A stretch of DNA of 43,314 nt from an uncultured Clostridia bacterium (GCA_947589005.1 CANPZO010000023.1:1-43314); one strand, 5' to 3'. Counted from the stretch's first letter, positions 18,549 through 25,713 are shown. Made by a program: numbers and translations. The notes: a model not told the origin generated them from the letters alone.

Positions 18549-19721
18549 GTGAAAATAACAGTGGAAGTTTCCAGTGAAATTTTAGATTGGGTTTTTTCTA
18601 ATATACAATTAGAAAAGTTATCAAACAAAATTATAGATTATTTAAAGGCTTGGCAAAATGGCGAAAAAAAGCCAACATTTAATCAAGTTGAGGAGGTAAG
18701 TAAAGCTACAGGAATCCCCTTGGGATATTTCTTTCTTAGTTCTCCCCCTATTGAGGACCTTTCTTTTATTAATTACAGGACCGTTAAAAGTTTAAGTTTG
18801 GACAAACCAAGCCGTGATTTAATTGACACAATGCATGATATGGAACAAATTCAAGATTGGTTACGGGAATATTTGTTGTCTGAGGGTATTGAAAAACTTA
18901 ATTTTGTTGGGAAATTAAAGAACGAGACCAATATTGAATTTTTTGCCTCAAAAATTAGGAAAATATTGAATATAGAGATAGAGTGGTATAAAAATGTAGC
19001 TAGATCAGAGGAGGCATTTAATTTAATAAGAGCAGCCATAAGTGATGCGGGAGTAACGGTAATGACAAGTGGAATTGTAGGCAACAATACTCATCGCCAT
19101 TTAGATACAAATGAGTTTAGGGCTTTTGCAATGGTGGATGAATATGCTCCGCTTATATTTATTAATTTTAATGATTCCATAAATGGGAAGGTGTTTTCTC
19201 TTATACACGAATTTGCACATATATGTATTGGAGAAAGCAGTTTATATAATGATAGAGATAGCACAGCAACAGGAATTAAGAAAGTTGAAATAATTTGCAA
19301 CTCTGTTGCGGCTGAGATTTTAGCTCCAGATTCTATTTTTTTTGATAGTTGGAGTAAAATTTTTTCAGAAGAACAAGATAATGAGCGTACTTTGAGAAGA
19401 GTTGCTAAAAAATTTAAATGTGGTACTACAGTTATAGCTAGGAAAGCCTATGACCATAATCTTATTGATTATACTATGTATTGTTTCATAGCAAGAATGG
19501 CAGTGCAGCATTATAACGAAACGCAAGAAAAAAATAAAAAAAACGGTGGAAATTTTTACAATACATTGGCAAGTAGAATTGATAAACGATTTTTGAGAAT
19601 GCTTACTAATAGTGTAAGATTAGGGGGCACCTTATATTCTGATGCATTTAGGTTAACAAATACAAACCGTTCTACCTTCGAAAAACTAATTAAGAATGTC
19701 GGAGGTGGAATGTATGAATAG
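18549..19721 (+). CDS. XRE-type HTH plus ImmA/IrrE zinc metallopeptidase (probable antitoxin)
   Basis: The 390-residue protein has an N-terminal XRE-like helix-turn-helix region, degenerate at its start (about residues 15-70, ending with the family phrase KATGIPLGYFFLSSPP). A COG2856 peptidase domain follows, with the zinc motif His220-Glu221-Phe-Ala-His224 and the downstream Glu in CNSVAAEIL. ImmA-type peptidases cleave repressors, and COG2856 proteins fused to XRE domains were predicted by comparative genomics to be antitoxins of PIN-like toxins. That fits here, since a DUF4411 gene overlaps its 3' end by 8 bases. The start is the GTG at 18549 after GGGGGTGAT. AT-rich codon use marks it as acquired. 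Confidence 0.85.
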   Translation: MKITVEVSSEILDWVFSNIQLEKLSNKIIDYLKAWQNGEKKPTFNQVEEVSKATGIPLGYFFLSSPPIEDLSFINYRTVKSLSLDKPSRDLIDTMHDMEQIQDWLREYLLSEGIEKLNFVGKLKNETNIEFFASKIRKILNIEIEWYKNVARSEEAFNLIRAAISDAGVTVMTSGIVGNNTHRHLDTNEFRAFAMVDEYAPLIFINFNDSINGKVFSLIHEFAHICIGESSLYNDRDSTATGIKKVEIICNSVAAEILAPDSIFFDSWSKIFSEEQDNERTLRRVAKKFKCGTTVIARKAYDHNLIDYTMYCFIARMAVQHYNETQEKNKKNGGNFYNTLASRIDKRFLRMLTNSVRLGGTLYSDAFRLTNTNRSTFEKLIKNVGGGMYE

Positions 19722-20232
19722 TAACATTTTTTTAATTGATGCTAATTCATTGATTACTCCGCACCTCAGATACTATTCTTTTGACTTTGCCCCAGGCTTT
19801 TGGGAACAAATGAAATTTAATGTAAGTTCAGGCAAAATTGCTATATTAGATATGGTCAAAAACGAAATATTGCAAGGCAACGATGATTTGAAAAAATGGA
19901 TGGAATCTTTATATATAAAAAATGAAATTGAGCATAAAAAGCAATCTATAATATTAGAATATAGTAAAATATTGAACTATATTCAAAAAAATCCTTGCTA
20001 CAAAGATTCTGCATTGCATGAGTGGTCAAGAGAAATAGTCGCAGACCCTTGGCTGATAGCCACAGCTTCGGTTTATGGATATACATTAATAACCTTAGAA
20101 GAACCAAACAGGGGCCTTAATAGTAGAACCCCAAGCAAAAACGCAAAAATACCTGATGTCGCTAACGTATTTGGGGTAAGAGTAGGGTCATTGTTCGATA
20201 TGATGCGAGAATTGAAATTCAATTTAAGGTAA
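19714..20232 (+). CDS. DUF4411 PIN-like protein (probable toxin)
   Basis: The 172-residue protein starts FLIDANSLITPHLRYYSFDFAPGFWEQM, the DUF4411 signature. Acidic residues fit a PIN-type metal site: Asp9, Glu51 (VKNEILQGND) and Asp111 (VADPWLIATA). PIN toxins are Mg2+-dependent ribonucleases that act on mRNA or tRNA. The start is the ATG at 19714, preceded by GGAGGTGG, and the gene overlaps the end of the ImmA-like gene by 8 bases, so the two are translationally coupled. The antitoxin-first order and tight linkage support a toxin-antitoxin pair. The RNA target, and toxicity itself, are not shown by sequence. Confidence 0.82.
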   Translation: MNSNIFLIDANSLITPHLRYYSFDFAPGFWEQMKFNVSSGKIAILDMVKNEILQGNDDLKKWMESLYIKNEIEHKKQSIILEYSKILNYIQKNPCYKDSALHEWSREIVADPWLIATASVYGYTLITLEEPNRGLNSRTPSKNAKIPDVANVFGVRVGSLFDMMRELKFNLR

Positions 20233-20284
20233 TAACGATTAATAGCAATTAAATTTAATTTTAAAAAGAGCAAGCTAATCTAGG

Positions 20285-20893
20285 CCCCGTGAAATTTTGT
20301 GTAAAATAGAATAAAAGACTTCCAAACGGATAATACCCAAAACAGAGAAAAAACTGGAAAGGAAGTCTTTTATTATGGAAAAAACATCAAAAGAATTACT
20401 GCGAGAATTTGTCAACAGCCAGAAATTCACAAGCACGACCGACATCTTCAACGCCAAGAAGGAACTGTTTAACATTGTTTGCATATCCTGCGGAGATACG
20501 AAAGATAATATATACGACGAATATCATTGAGGGCTTGAACTGGCAATTCCGGAAAATCACGAGGAATAAGCTGTCGTTTACAAATGATGACTCGCTGAGA
20601 AAAATATTATATCTTTCGTCGAAAAATATTGTCGGACATTGGAGCATCACGTGCCGAAACTGGGACATGGTATCGGGTCAGCTGAGCATAATGTTTAGCG
20701 ACAGAGCGACGGCGTAAGCGGATTTCCTGTGAGTGTATAATTCCCGGAAACCAGACGGAGCATTTGCGTTGCGGCGCGCATATTCCGCCCGGTTTTCGGG
20801 AGACGGGCAACTGCGAGGAGATCCACCGGTGGGTTTGACGGGCAAGCCGCGAGTGTGTTTGGTTGGATGGTTTTTACACAAATTTTTATGGGG
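20285..20893. mobile_element. Internally deleted IS256-family element
   Basis: The left end (20285-20306) and the inverted right end (20872-20893) match at 19 of 22 positions, beginning CCCC and ending TTGTGTAAAA, similar to IS256-type termini. Between them lie only the two ends of a transposase gene and a GC-rich stretch (about 20720-20870) I cannot assign. With its ends kept but its transposase gone, it is a possible non-autonomous derivative. I could not identify a target-site duplication. Confidence 0.75.
20375..20717 (+). pseudogene. IS256-family transposase remnant with internal deletion and frameshift
   Basis: The ATG at 20375 opens a frame of about 32 residues that resembles the IS256 transposase N-terminus (TSTTDIFNAKKELF). 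At about 20470 the sequence jumps to the family's C-terminal part in another frame: FAYPAEIRKIIYTTNIIEGLNWQFRK, then NIVGHWSITCRNWDMVSGQLSIMF, with its own stop at 20717. A complete IS256 transposase is about 400 residues, so roughly 270 codons, including the catalytic DDE centre, are missing. The first frame ends at a TGA at 20528. It cannot encode an active enzyme. AAAGGAAG precedes the ATG, so a short peptide could still be made. Confidence 0.82.
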
Positions 20894-20923
20894 TGCATCA
20901 AAAAAGCTTTTTTCGTTAAATTT

Positions 20924-21001
20924 TTGTACCCCACCACAGAGAGTTTTGTACCCCAGTCATTGAGAAATGTACCCCATGCAATTTTAGGGTGGGGTACATT
21001 T
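20924..21001. repeat. Three direct TGTACCCCA repeats plus an inverted copy
   Basis: The direct copies are spaced two helical turns apart and the inverted copy makes a perfect 12-bp stem with a 13-base loop. Multiple terminal repeats of this kind are known for IS21-type elements, so this may be the orphan end of a lost element (inference). Confidence 0.6.
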
Positions 21002-21180
21002 GTATCAACGCTCTTACCCTTTGCCAGCAGCGTAACGCTGCACCCCAATCGCGTTTCGGAGTTGTTCGGGGCGCGATTTTTTATACCTACCTTAATTTTG
21101 CCGCGTTTTGCCGGATAAAAATGATACCGCGCAAAAAGTGAGCCATGCGGCGTCATCGGCCTTGCGATGCCGAGCTTGTG

Positions 21181-21207
21181 ACGGCGCAGGTCTGCGCCGT
21201 TTTTTTA
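21181..21207 (+). terminator. Orphan rho-independent terminator
   Basis: ACGGCGCA pairs with TGCGCCGT across GGTC, followed by seven T residues. No rightward gene lies upstream for 460 bases, so it is probably left from a deleted gene. Confidence 0.75.
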
Positions 21208-21238
21208 CGGCCCTTTAAATATATTATAGCCATAGCCC

Positions 21239-21862
21239 TTACACGTTCAGCAGCCTTTTTATACAGTTATACGTCATGTCGTAGACCGTCAGCTCCGGGT
21301 ATTCCATGCCCGCGTCGGTCATGGCCTTTTTCTGCCCCTCGGTGGCGAAGGCGTAGGGGTAAATCCCGAACATAAACGGGAAAAACGAGTAAAGAAATGT
21401 CTTTCTGTCTTCTTCCGTCATAGAGGGGAAATATTTTTTAAGGCACAGCTCCACGGAGCTGATGGACCTGCCGTAGGAGCGTTTGAATTCCGTCAATCTT
21501 TCCGGCCGGCTGCCCGACTCCATGTCGTAGTGGTTCATGGACATGAGCTTAAGAAGCTGTACCCGCTCCTCCAACAAATGGGCCATAGCCCCCGCAAACT
21601 CGTCGACGGTCATGGAGGGCCGCTCCTCTGTCAATTCCTCCAGGGCCTCGCTCATGCGGTCGTATTCCCGCCCCAGCAGGGCGAGGAAGATTTCCTCCTT
21701 GGTCTGAAAATAGTTGTAGATGGACGTCCGTGTAAAGCTGGTGATATTGCCTATCTCCTTAATGGTTATGTCTTTAAAGCTCTCCGTTTTGTACAGGGCC
21801 TCGCAGGCGTTGATTATCTCCTCCTTGCGGGCGTTGGTGAGCTCGGGCGATCCTTTAGGCAT
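21239..21862 (-). CDS. TetR family transcriptional repressor
   Basis: The 207-residue protein has the N-terminal TetR helix-turn-helix (residues about 10-55, ITIKEIGNITSFTRTSIYNYFQTKEEIFLALL) and an all-helical ligand domain ending VYDMTYNCIKRLLN. The ligand is not known. The start is the ATG at 21862: AAGGAG lies 8 bases upstream, whereas the ATG at 21868 is only 2 bases from it. The gene is divergent from the CMD-cupin and flavodoxin genes, and both promoters sit in one large inverted repeat. It very likely represses itself and them. Confidence 0.9.
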   Translation of the reverse strand: MPKGSPELTNARKEEIINACEALYKTESFKDITIKEIGNITSFTRTSIYNYFQTKEEIFLALLGREYDRMSEALEELTEERPSMTVDEFAGAMAHLLEERVQLLKLMSMNHYDMESGSRPERLTEFKRSYGRSISSVELCLKKYFPSMTEEDRKTFLYSFFPFMFGIYPYAFATEGQKKAMTDAGMEYPELTVYDMTYNCIKRLLNV

Positions 21863-21897
21863 AGTCATTTCTCCTTGATGTAATTTTATTCAAATGC

Positions 21898-21926
21898 AGT
21901 ATAACATATTTTTGACACGATGTCAA
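21898..21926 (-). promoter_or_regulatory. tetR promoter
   Basis: Minus strand TTGACA (21921-21926), 17 bases, TATACT (21898-21903). Confidence 0.82.
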
Positions 21927-21958
21927 TATTTTTTAAAAATATATTGACATCGTGCCGG
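21912..21958. promoter_or_regulatory. TetR operator region, mirrored
   Basis: CACGATGTCAATAT (21916-21929) and ATATTGACATCGTG (21941-21954) are exact inverse copies around an AT spacer. Each arm contains the -35 box of one divergent promoter. The left arm is also part of a palindrome, TTGACA-cga-TGTCAA (21912-21926). A related site, TTGACACATGGTCAG, lies at 21980-21994. Confidence 0.78.
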
Positions 21959-21972
21959 AACGGTGATATAAT
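21944..21972 (+). promoter_or_regulatory. CMD-cupin/flavodoxin operon promoter, fully consensus
   Basis: TTGACA (21944-21949), 17 bases, TATAAT (21967-21972). Such a strong promoter implies tight repression, in line with the operator overlap. Confidence 0.88.
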
Positions 21973-22103
21973 AACTGTGTTGACACATGGTCAGAACCGT
22001 TTTTACGGGAGGCCGCTGAAGGCGAAAGAAAAAAGCCGAAAATGCGGCGTGAAGGATAATTCACGCCAATCAATATAAACCAAATTAAACGGGAGGAATA
22101 ACT

Positions 22104-22862
22104 ATGAACAAGAAAATCACTCAAACGGCGGGACGGGACCAGCTCGGGAGCTTCGCGCCCGACTTCGCCCACTTCAACGACGACGTGCTCTTCGGCGAAA
22201 ACTGGAACAACGGGGATATCGATTTGAAAACGCGCTGCATTATTACCGTGGTGGCGCTTATGTCCTCAGGGATTACCGATTCGTCGCTGACATATCACCT
22301 CGAAAACGCCAAGGCCCACGGCGTGACAAAGGCGGAGATAGCGGCCATCGTGACCCATGTGGGCTTTTATGTGGGCTGGCCCAAGGCATGGGCGGTGTTC
22401 CGTCTGGCGAAGGACGTGTGGAACGAGACGGAGCCGGAGCTGACGGAAAAGGACAAATATCAAAATACCATCATTTTCCCCGTCGGCGCGCCCAACGACG
22501 GCTTTGCCAGGTATTTTACCGGCCGGAGCTACCTTGCCCCGGTGTCCAAGGAGCAAGTCGGCATTTTCAACGTGACATTTGAGCCCGGCTGCCGCAACAA
22601 CTGGCACATCCATCATGCCGACAAGGGCGGCGGACAGATACTCGTTTGCGTCGGCGGGCGCGGCTGGTACCAGGAGTGGGGCAAGGAGGCCGTCGAGATG
22701 AAGCCGGGCGACTGCGTCAACATTCCCGCCGGAGTGAAGCATTGGCACGGCGCGGCCGCGGACAGCTGGTTCAGCCACCTGGCGGCGGAGGTCCCCGGCG
22801 AAGTATGCTCAAACGAGTGGCTTGAGCCGGTAAGCGATGAAGAATACGGTAAATTAAAGTGA
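22104..22862 (+). CDS. Carboxymuconolactone decarboxylase-like protein with cupin domain
   Basis: The 252-residue protein joins an alpha-helical CMD/AhpD-like domain (about 20-110, LKTRCIITVVALMSSG and EIAAIVTHVGFYVGWPKA) to a beta-barrel cupin (about 145-235). The CMD part lacks the CxxC redox pair of AhpD, so it is not a peroxidase of that kind. The cupin keeps likely metal ligands His168, His170, Gln178 and His213 (NNWHIHH, PAGVKHWHG). Proteins of this fusion often sit with flavodoxins and redox enzymes in gut bacteria; the reaction is unknown. GGGAGGAA precedes the ATG. The flavodoxin gene follows 11 bases later under the same TetR-controlled promoter. Confidence 0.88.
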   Translation: MNKKITQTAGRDQLGSFAPDFAHFNDDVLFGENWNNGDIDLKTRCIITVVALMSSGITDSSLTYHLENAKAHGVTKAEIAAIVTHVGFYVGWPKAWAVFRLAKDVWNETEPELTEKDKYQNTIIFPVGAPNDGFARYFTGRSYLAPVSKEQVGIFNVTFEPGCRNNWHIHHADKGGGQILVCVGGRGWYQEWGKEAVEMKPGDCVNIPAGVKHWHGAAADSWFSHLAAEVPGEVCSNEWLEPVSDEEYGKLK

Positions 22863-22873
22863 GGCGGCTTAAT

Positions 22874-23881
22874 ATGAAAAAGCTATTGATATTGGTATTG
22901 ACCCTGTGTATGGTACTGACCGCCGCGTCCTGCGGCGCGCGGCCCGATAAAGACGCTGCCCCCGAACAGGTTGACAGGCCGGAAGAAAATAAGGCCGCCG
23001 ACGCACTTCCACCGGAGGCGGGAGAAGCCGCGGAGGGCAAAATGCTGGTGGCCTACTTCTCATGGACCGGCAACACCGAGGGGGTTGCAAATCACATAGC
23101 CGACATAACCGGCGCGGATAAGTTCGAGATTGTCCCCGCAGAGCCCTACGGCGAGGAAAACAACAATTACTACGACGAAAGCGCCCGCGCCTACAAGGAG
23201 CGGTACGACGCCTCCGCCCGTCCGGAAATTGACGCGGCGGTGGAAAACATGGAGCAGTATGACATAGTATTTATCGGCTACCCCATCTGGTACGGCGAGG
23301 TGCCGAAGCCCGTTTATACCTTCCTCGAGAGCTATGATTTCGAGGGCAAGACGATAGTCCCCTTCTGCACGTCGGGCAGCACGGATATAGGGCCGAGCGT
23401 GACGGGCATAAGTCCCCTTGCGCCCGAGGCAAACTGGCTTGACGGCCGCCGTTTCAGTGGCGGAGCCTCAAGGAGCAGCGTTGAAGAATGGGTGAACGGC
23501 CTTGATATTAAAACGGAGGAGGAACCCGAGGTGACCGGCAACAAAATGACCCTTACCGTTGGCGGCGCGGCTTTTACCGCCACGCTTGAGGACAACTCCA
23601 CGGCGGCGGAGTTTAAGAAGCTGCTGCCCGTGACGCTCGATATGAGCGAGCTGAACGGCAACGAAAAATATTATTATCTCGACGCCGACCTTCCCTCCGC
23701 GGCGGCAAATCCCGGCGCCGTTCAAGAGGGCGACATCATGCTCTACGGCTCAAACTGTGTCGTTGTCTTTTACAAGACCTTCAGCACCGCCTACAGCTAC
23801 ACCAAAATAGGGCATATCGACGACCCAACCGGCCTTGCGGCGGCGCTGGGCGCGGGTGACGTTTCGGTAGAATTTAATTGA
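22874..23881 (+). CDS. Flavodoxin lipoprotein with cyclophilin-like domain
   Basis: The 335-residue protein has a lipoprotein signal (lipid-bearing Cys20 in TAASCG, a slightly atypical lipobox), a linker, then a flavodoxin domain (about 60-205). The flavodoxin domain has the FMN phosphate loop SWTGNTE and the IGYPIWYGEVPKPVYTFLE segment. After it comes a cyclophilin-like beta-barrel (about 218-335, from KMTLTVGGAAFTATLEDN). It should be an extracytoplasmic electron carrier or FMN reductase partner, anchored outside the membrane. The ATG at 22874 has GAGGCGG upstream; the GTG at 22859 overlapping the previous stop has no good ribosome-binding site. Its partner enzyme and donor are unknown. Confidence 0.85.
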   Translation: MKKLLILVLTLCMVLTAASCGARPDKDAAPEQVDRPEENKAADALPPEAGEAAEGKMLVAYFSWTGNTEGVANHIADITGADKFEIVPAEPYGEENNNYYDESARAYKERYDASARPEIDAAVENMEQYDIVFIGYPIWYGEVPKPVYTFLESYDFEGKTIVPFCTSGSTDIGPSVTGISPLAPEANWLDGRRFSGGASRSSVEEWVNGLDIKTEEEPEVTGNKMTLTVGGAAFTATLEDNSTAAEFKKLLPVTLDMSELNGNEKYYYLDADLPSAAANPGAVQEGDIMLYGSNCVVVFYKTFSTAYSYTKIGHIDDPTGLAAALGAGDVSVEFN

Positions 23882-23915
23882 GAGCAGCGGGGCCGCAAAG
23901 CAACGCTGAAAAAAA

Positions 23916-23947
23916 GAGAGCGCAGATGTATTTACGTCTGCGCTCTC
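23916..23947. terminator. Bidirectional terminator between flavodoxin and GHL10 genes
   Basis: GAGAGCGCAGA (23916-23926) pairs with TCTGCGCTCTC (23937-23947). The A-run before it gives a good T-run for the leftward gene, and CTTTTC follows on the rightward side. Confidence 0.88.
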
Positions 23948-23961
23948 GGACTTTTCCGTGT

Positions 23962-25200
23962 TTAAAGCATATTCATCACTATTAGCAGTATATTTTCCTT
24001 TAGCTTTCGGTACAGCTCGTTGACGTTGGGTCTTGAGGTATAAATTTTGGAATAAAAGCCGCGCAGCTCCGGATTGTCCGCCAAAACGCCGTAGCGAAAG
24101 TGTACCTCTCCGCGGACGGCGGGATAGCTCTTGTTCAGCTCGTGCTGGCGGGCCGCCTCGCCACTGCCCTGCCATGGACTGCCCTCCTCCGCGTCCTCGG
24201 TGCGGTAGTCGGCCATGCCTATGTAAAGCTTCACCCCGGTACCCTCCACGGCTTCCGACCACCACTTGACAAGCACGCCGTAGTCCGCTATGTCATAGCC
24301 TATCTCCCAATATATCTGGGGGCAGATATAGTCCACCCAGCCCTCCTCTATAAACCGAAGGCTGTCGCAGTAAATGGTGTTATAGCTGCCGCCGCCGTTG
24401 GTATCGCTGCCGCGGGGGTCGTCCTTGGCGTTGGCCCAGATGCCGCGGGGACTTATGCCGAAGGTTACGCCGCGGCTTCTCAGGGCATCGCTGACCTGCT
24501 TTACAAGGGCGTTGACGTTTTCCCTGCGCCATTCCCCAAGGTCGTCGCTGCCCGAGGCGGCGAAAAACTCGCTGTCGTCGAAGGAGCTGTCGGGGTAAAA
24601 ATAGTCGTCGAAGTGTATGCCGTCAACGTCGTAGTTGTCGGCTATTTCCGTTACGCCGGAGGTTATCAGGTCCCGCACCTCCCGAAGGGCGGGGTTGAAT
24701 ATGTAGCTGCCGTCGCCGCACCGGAGCAGGTATTCGGGGTGGAGCCGTTGAGGACTGTCCGGAGAAAAGCTTTCCAAATCGAGCCCGGCCCGGTTGACCC
24801 GGTAAGGGTTTATCCAGGCGTGAAGCTCCATTCCGCGTTCATGGGCCATTTGAACCATATATTCCAGAGGGTCAAAGGTCAGGTCCTCATAGGTGCTCTC
24901 GTTTTTCAGGTACAGGCTTTTCGGAAATATCTCGGAATTATACAGGGCGTCCGCGCAGGGCCGCACCTGAAAAAATACCGTGTTCATACCCATTTCGGCG
25001 CAGGTATTGATAATTTCATCCGCCTCGGCCCGAAGCTCCGCGTCGCTGAGGCCGGGGGCCGAGGGATAGTCCAGATTTACGACCGAGGACACCCACACGC
25101 CGCGGACAAAGCCGCCGTCCGTATCGGCATCCTTGGGGAAGGCCGCCGCCGGCCAGACAGTGAGCGTCAGCGTGAGCAGAAGAAAAAGGAATTTCTTCAA
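23962..25200 (-). CDS. Secreted glycoside hydrolase-like family 10 (GHL10/DUF187) protein
   Basis: The 412-residue protein has a signal peptide (KKFLFLLLTLTLTVWPAAA) and one TIM-barrel domain of the YngK/DigH family. Family motifs are RGVWVSSVVNLDYPS, WINPYRVN, DGIHFDDYFYP (Asp198, Asp199), ISPRGIWAN and DYICPQIYWEI. Escherichia coli DigH cleaves peptidoglycan glycan strands stripped of peptides, so a cell-wall role is likely. The start is a TTG at 25200, 6 bases after AGAGGTG, which gives a clean signal peptide; the ATG at 25242 would put extra residues before it. It is divergent from mltG and shares a mirrored promoter and leader with it. Confidence 0.87.
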   Translation of the reverse strand: MKKFLFLLLTLTLTVWPAAAFPKDADTDGGFVRGVWVSSVVNLDYPSAPGLSDAELRAEADEIINTCAEMGMNTVFFQVRPCADALYNSEIFPKSLYLKNESTYEDLTFDPLEYMVQMAHERGMELHAWINPYRVNRAGLDLESFSPDSPQRLHPEYLLRCGDGSYIFNPALREVRDLITSGVTEIADNYDVDGIHFDDYFYPDSSFDDSEFFAASGSDDLGEWRRENVNALVKQVSDALRSRGVTFGISPRGIWANAKDDPRGSDTNGGGSYNTIYCDSLRFIEEGWVDYICPQIYWEIGYDIADYGVLVKWWSEAVEGTGVKLYIGMADYRTEDAEEGSPWQGSGEAARQHELNKSYPAVRGEVHFRYGVLADNPELRGFYSKIYTSRPNVNELYRKLKENILLIVMNML

Positions 25201-25335
25201 CCAAAACACCTCTTTGCTTATTATGCCGCAAATTTGCAACATTTACGGCATAATTGCGCACCGCCGTTTTAGGGCCGTAGTAGAGAAAAACTTTGGCGGC
25301 GCATAAAATCAAATGTACAATAAAGCTTTAGCTTT
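25201..25335 (-). ncRNA. Structured 5' leader of the GHL10 gene
   Basis: Downstream of the promoter the leader contains the hairpin AATAAAGC/GCTTTATT (25319-25338) and then the stem GCGC-CGCC closed by GGCG-GT-GCGC (25295-25302 with 25256-25265, minus strand). The same elements in the same order occur in the mltG leader, including a two-base bulge and a variable loop. It is not a riboswitch class I recognise. Confidence 0.5.
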
Positions 25336-25364
25336 ATTTTACCACAAAACTCCGGAATAGGCAA
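25336..25364 (-). promoter_or_regulatory. GHL10 gene promoter
   Basis: Minus strand TTGCCT (25359-25364), 17 bases, TAAAAT (25336-25341). The sequence TTTTGTGGTAAAATAAAGC around the -10 box also occurs at the mltG promoter. Confidence 0.65.
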
Positions 25365-25380
25365 GGCTTTTTTTATTTTA

Positions 25381-25538
25381 TACTAATCCCAATTAAAAGC
25401 GTCAACCGAGCGGCGAGGATTTTTCGTGCCGGACAAGGAAGAGGCCGCAGGCAATACTGTATGTATTGTCAAGGCCGATGACGCTGTACGGTGCGAAAAG
25501 GACCGCCGCGAATTGGTGATTTTAATTTGGGATTAGTA
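25381..25538. repeat. Complete 158-bp MITE-like foldback repeat
   Basis: The element starts TACTAATCCCAATTAAAA and ends with its inverse (GGGATTAGTA at 25529-25538). It folds along its whole length: CGGCG/CGCCG, TTTTTCGTGCCG/CGGTGCGAAAA, GGCC/GGCC, and a tip CAATAC-TGTAT-GTATTG. It encodes nothing obvious. A truncated copy lies at 83-177. Confidence 0.82.
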
Positions 25539-25613
25539 TTAATTGCTTACCGACACCAGCGCCATTATTACCGTGCCGAAGACGGCGCCCGCCGAAAACC
25601 ACAGCAGCCCCAT
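25539..25613 (-). CDS. Small single-span membrane peptide, DUF3789-like
   Basis: A 24-codon frame starts at ATG 25613 with AGGGAGG 10 bases upstream and encodes GLLWFSAGAVFGTVIMALVS, almost entirely one hydrophobic helix with small residues. The pattern (W/F-start, GxxFG, MALVSV) is like DUF3789 micro-proteins of Firmicutes. An upstream ATG (25646) would add 11 residues. The stop codon TAA overlaps the edge of the foldback repeat. It could be real or chance; the good ribosome-binding site and the coherent helix favour a gene. Confidence 0.45.
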   Translation of the reverse strand: MGLLWFSAGAVFGTVIMALVSVSN

Positions 25614-25713
25614 TTTTTTTACGCCTCCCTGTAATATTTGTCGCATTTTTATTATTCCCTTTTACTATATTTATATTCACGGCGGAATTTATTGATATCA
25701 TAAAAGAAATATG

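Larger units (their letters stand above)
17118..20284. other. AT-rich genomic island beside tRNA-Ser
   Basis: From just past the tRNA terminator to the IS256 remnant the DNA is visibly AT-rich, with codon choice (ATA, TTA, AAA, AGA) unlike the GC-rich neighbours. It carries a transposase and a probable toxin-antitoxin pair. A tRNA gene is a classic integration target, but I found no integrase and no second copy of the tRNA 3' end, so the mode of entry is open. Positions 17118-17244 hold no gene I can support. Confidence 0.75.
20894..21238. other. Gene-free debris with periodic repeats and an orphan terminator
   Basis: No gene is credible here. TTGTACCCCA-type motifs recur at 20924-20933, 20946-20955 and 20967-20976, about 21-22 bases apart. 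AAATGTACCCCA (20965-20976) pairs with TGGGGTACATTT (20990-21001). GCAGCG/CGCTGC forms another small hairpin near 21027-21041. The end of the stretch is a strong terminator (21181-21207) with no gene in front of it. Confidence 0.6.

Noticed and set aside
20733-20963. Forward frame of 76 codons across the IS256 right end
   Set aside because: It crosses the terminal repeat and has no ribosome-binding site or family resemblance.
16967-21238. Prophage or integrative element attached at tRNA-Ser
   Set aside because: No integrase, no phage structural genes and no second copy of the tRNA 3' end were found, so only an AT-rich island is claimed.
24100-25272. 390-codon forward frame antisense to the GHL10 gene
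   Set aside because: The GHL10 protein has clear family motifs, and the forward frame has none.
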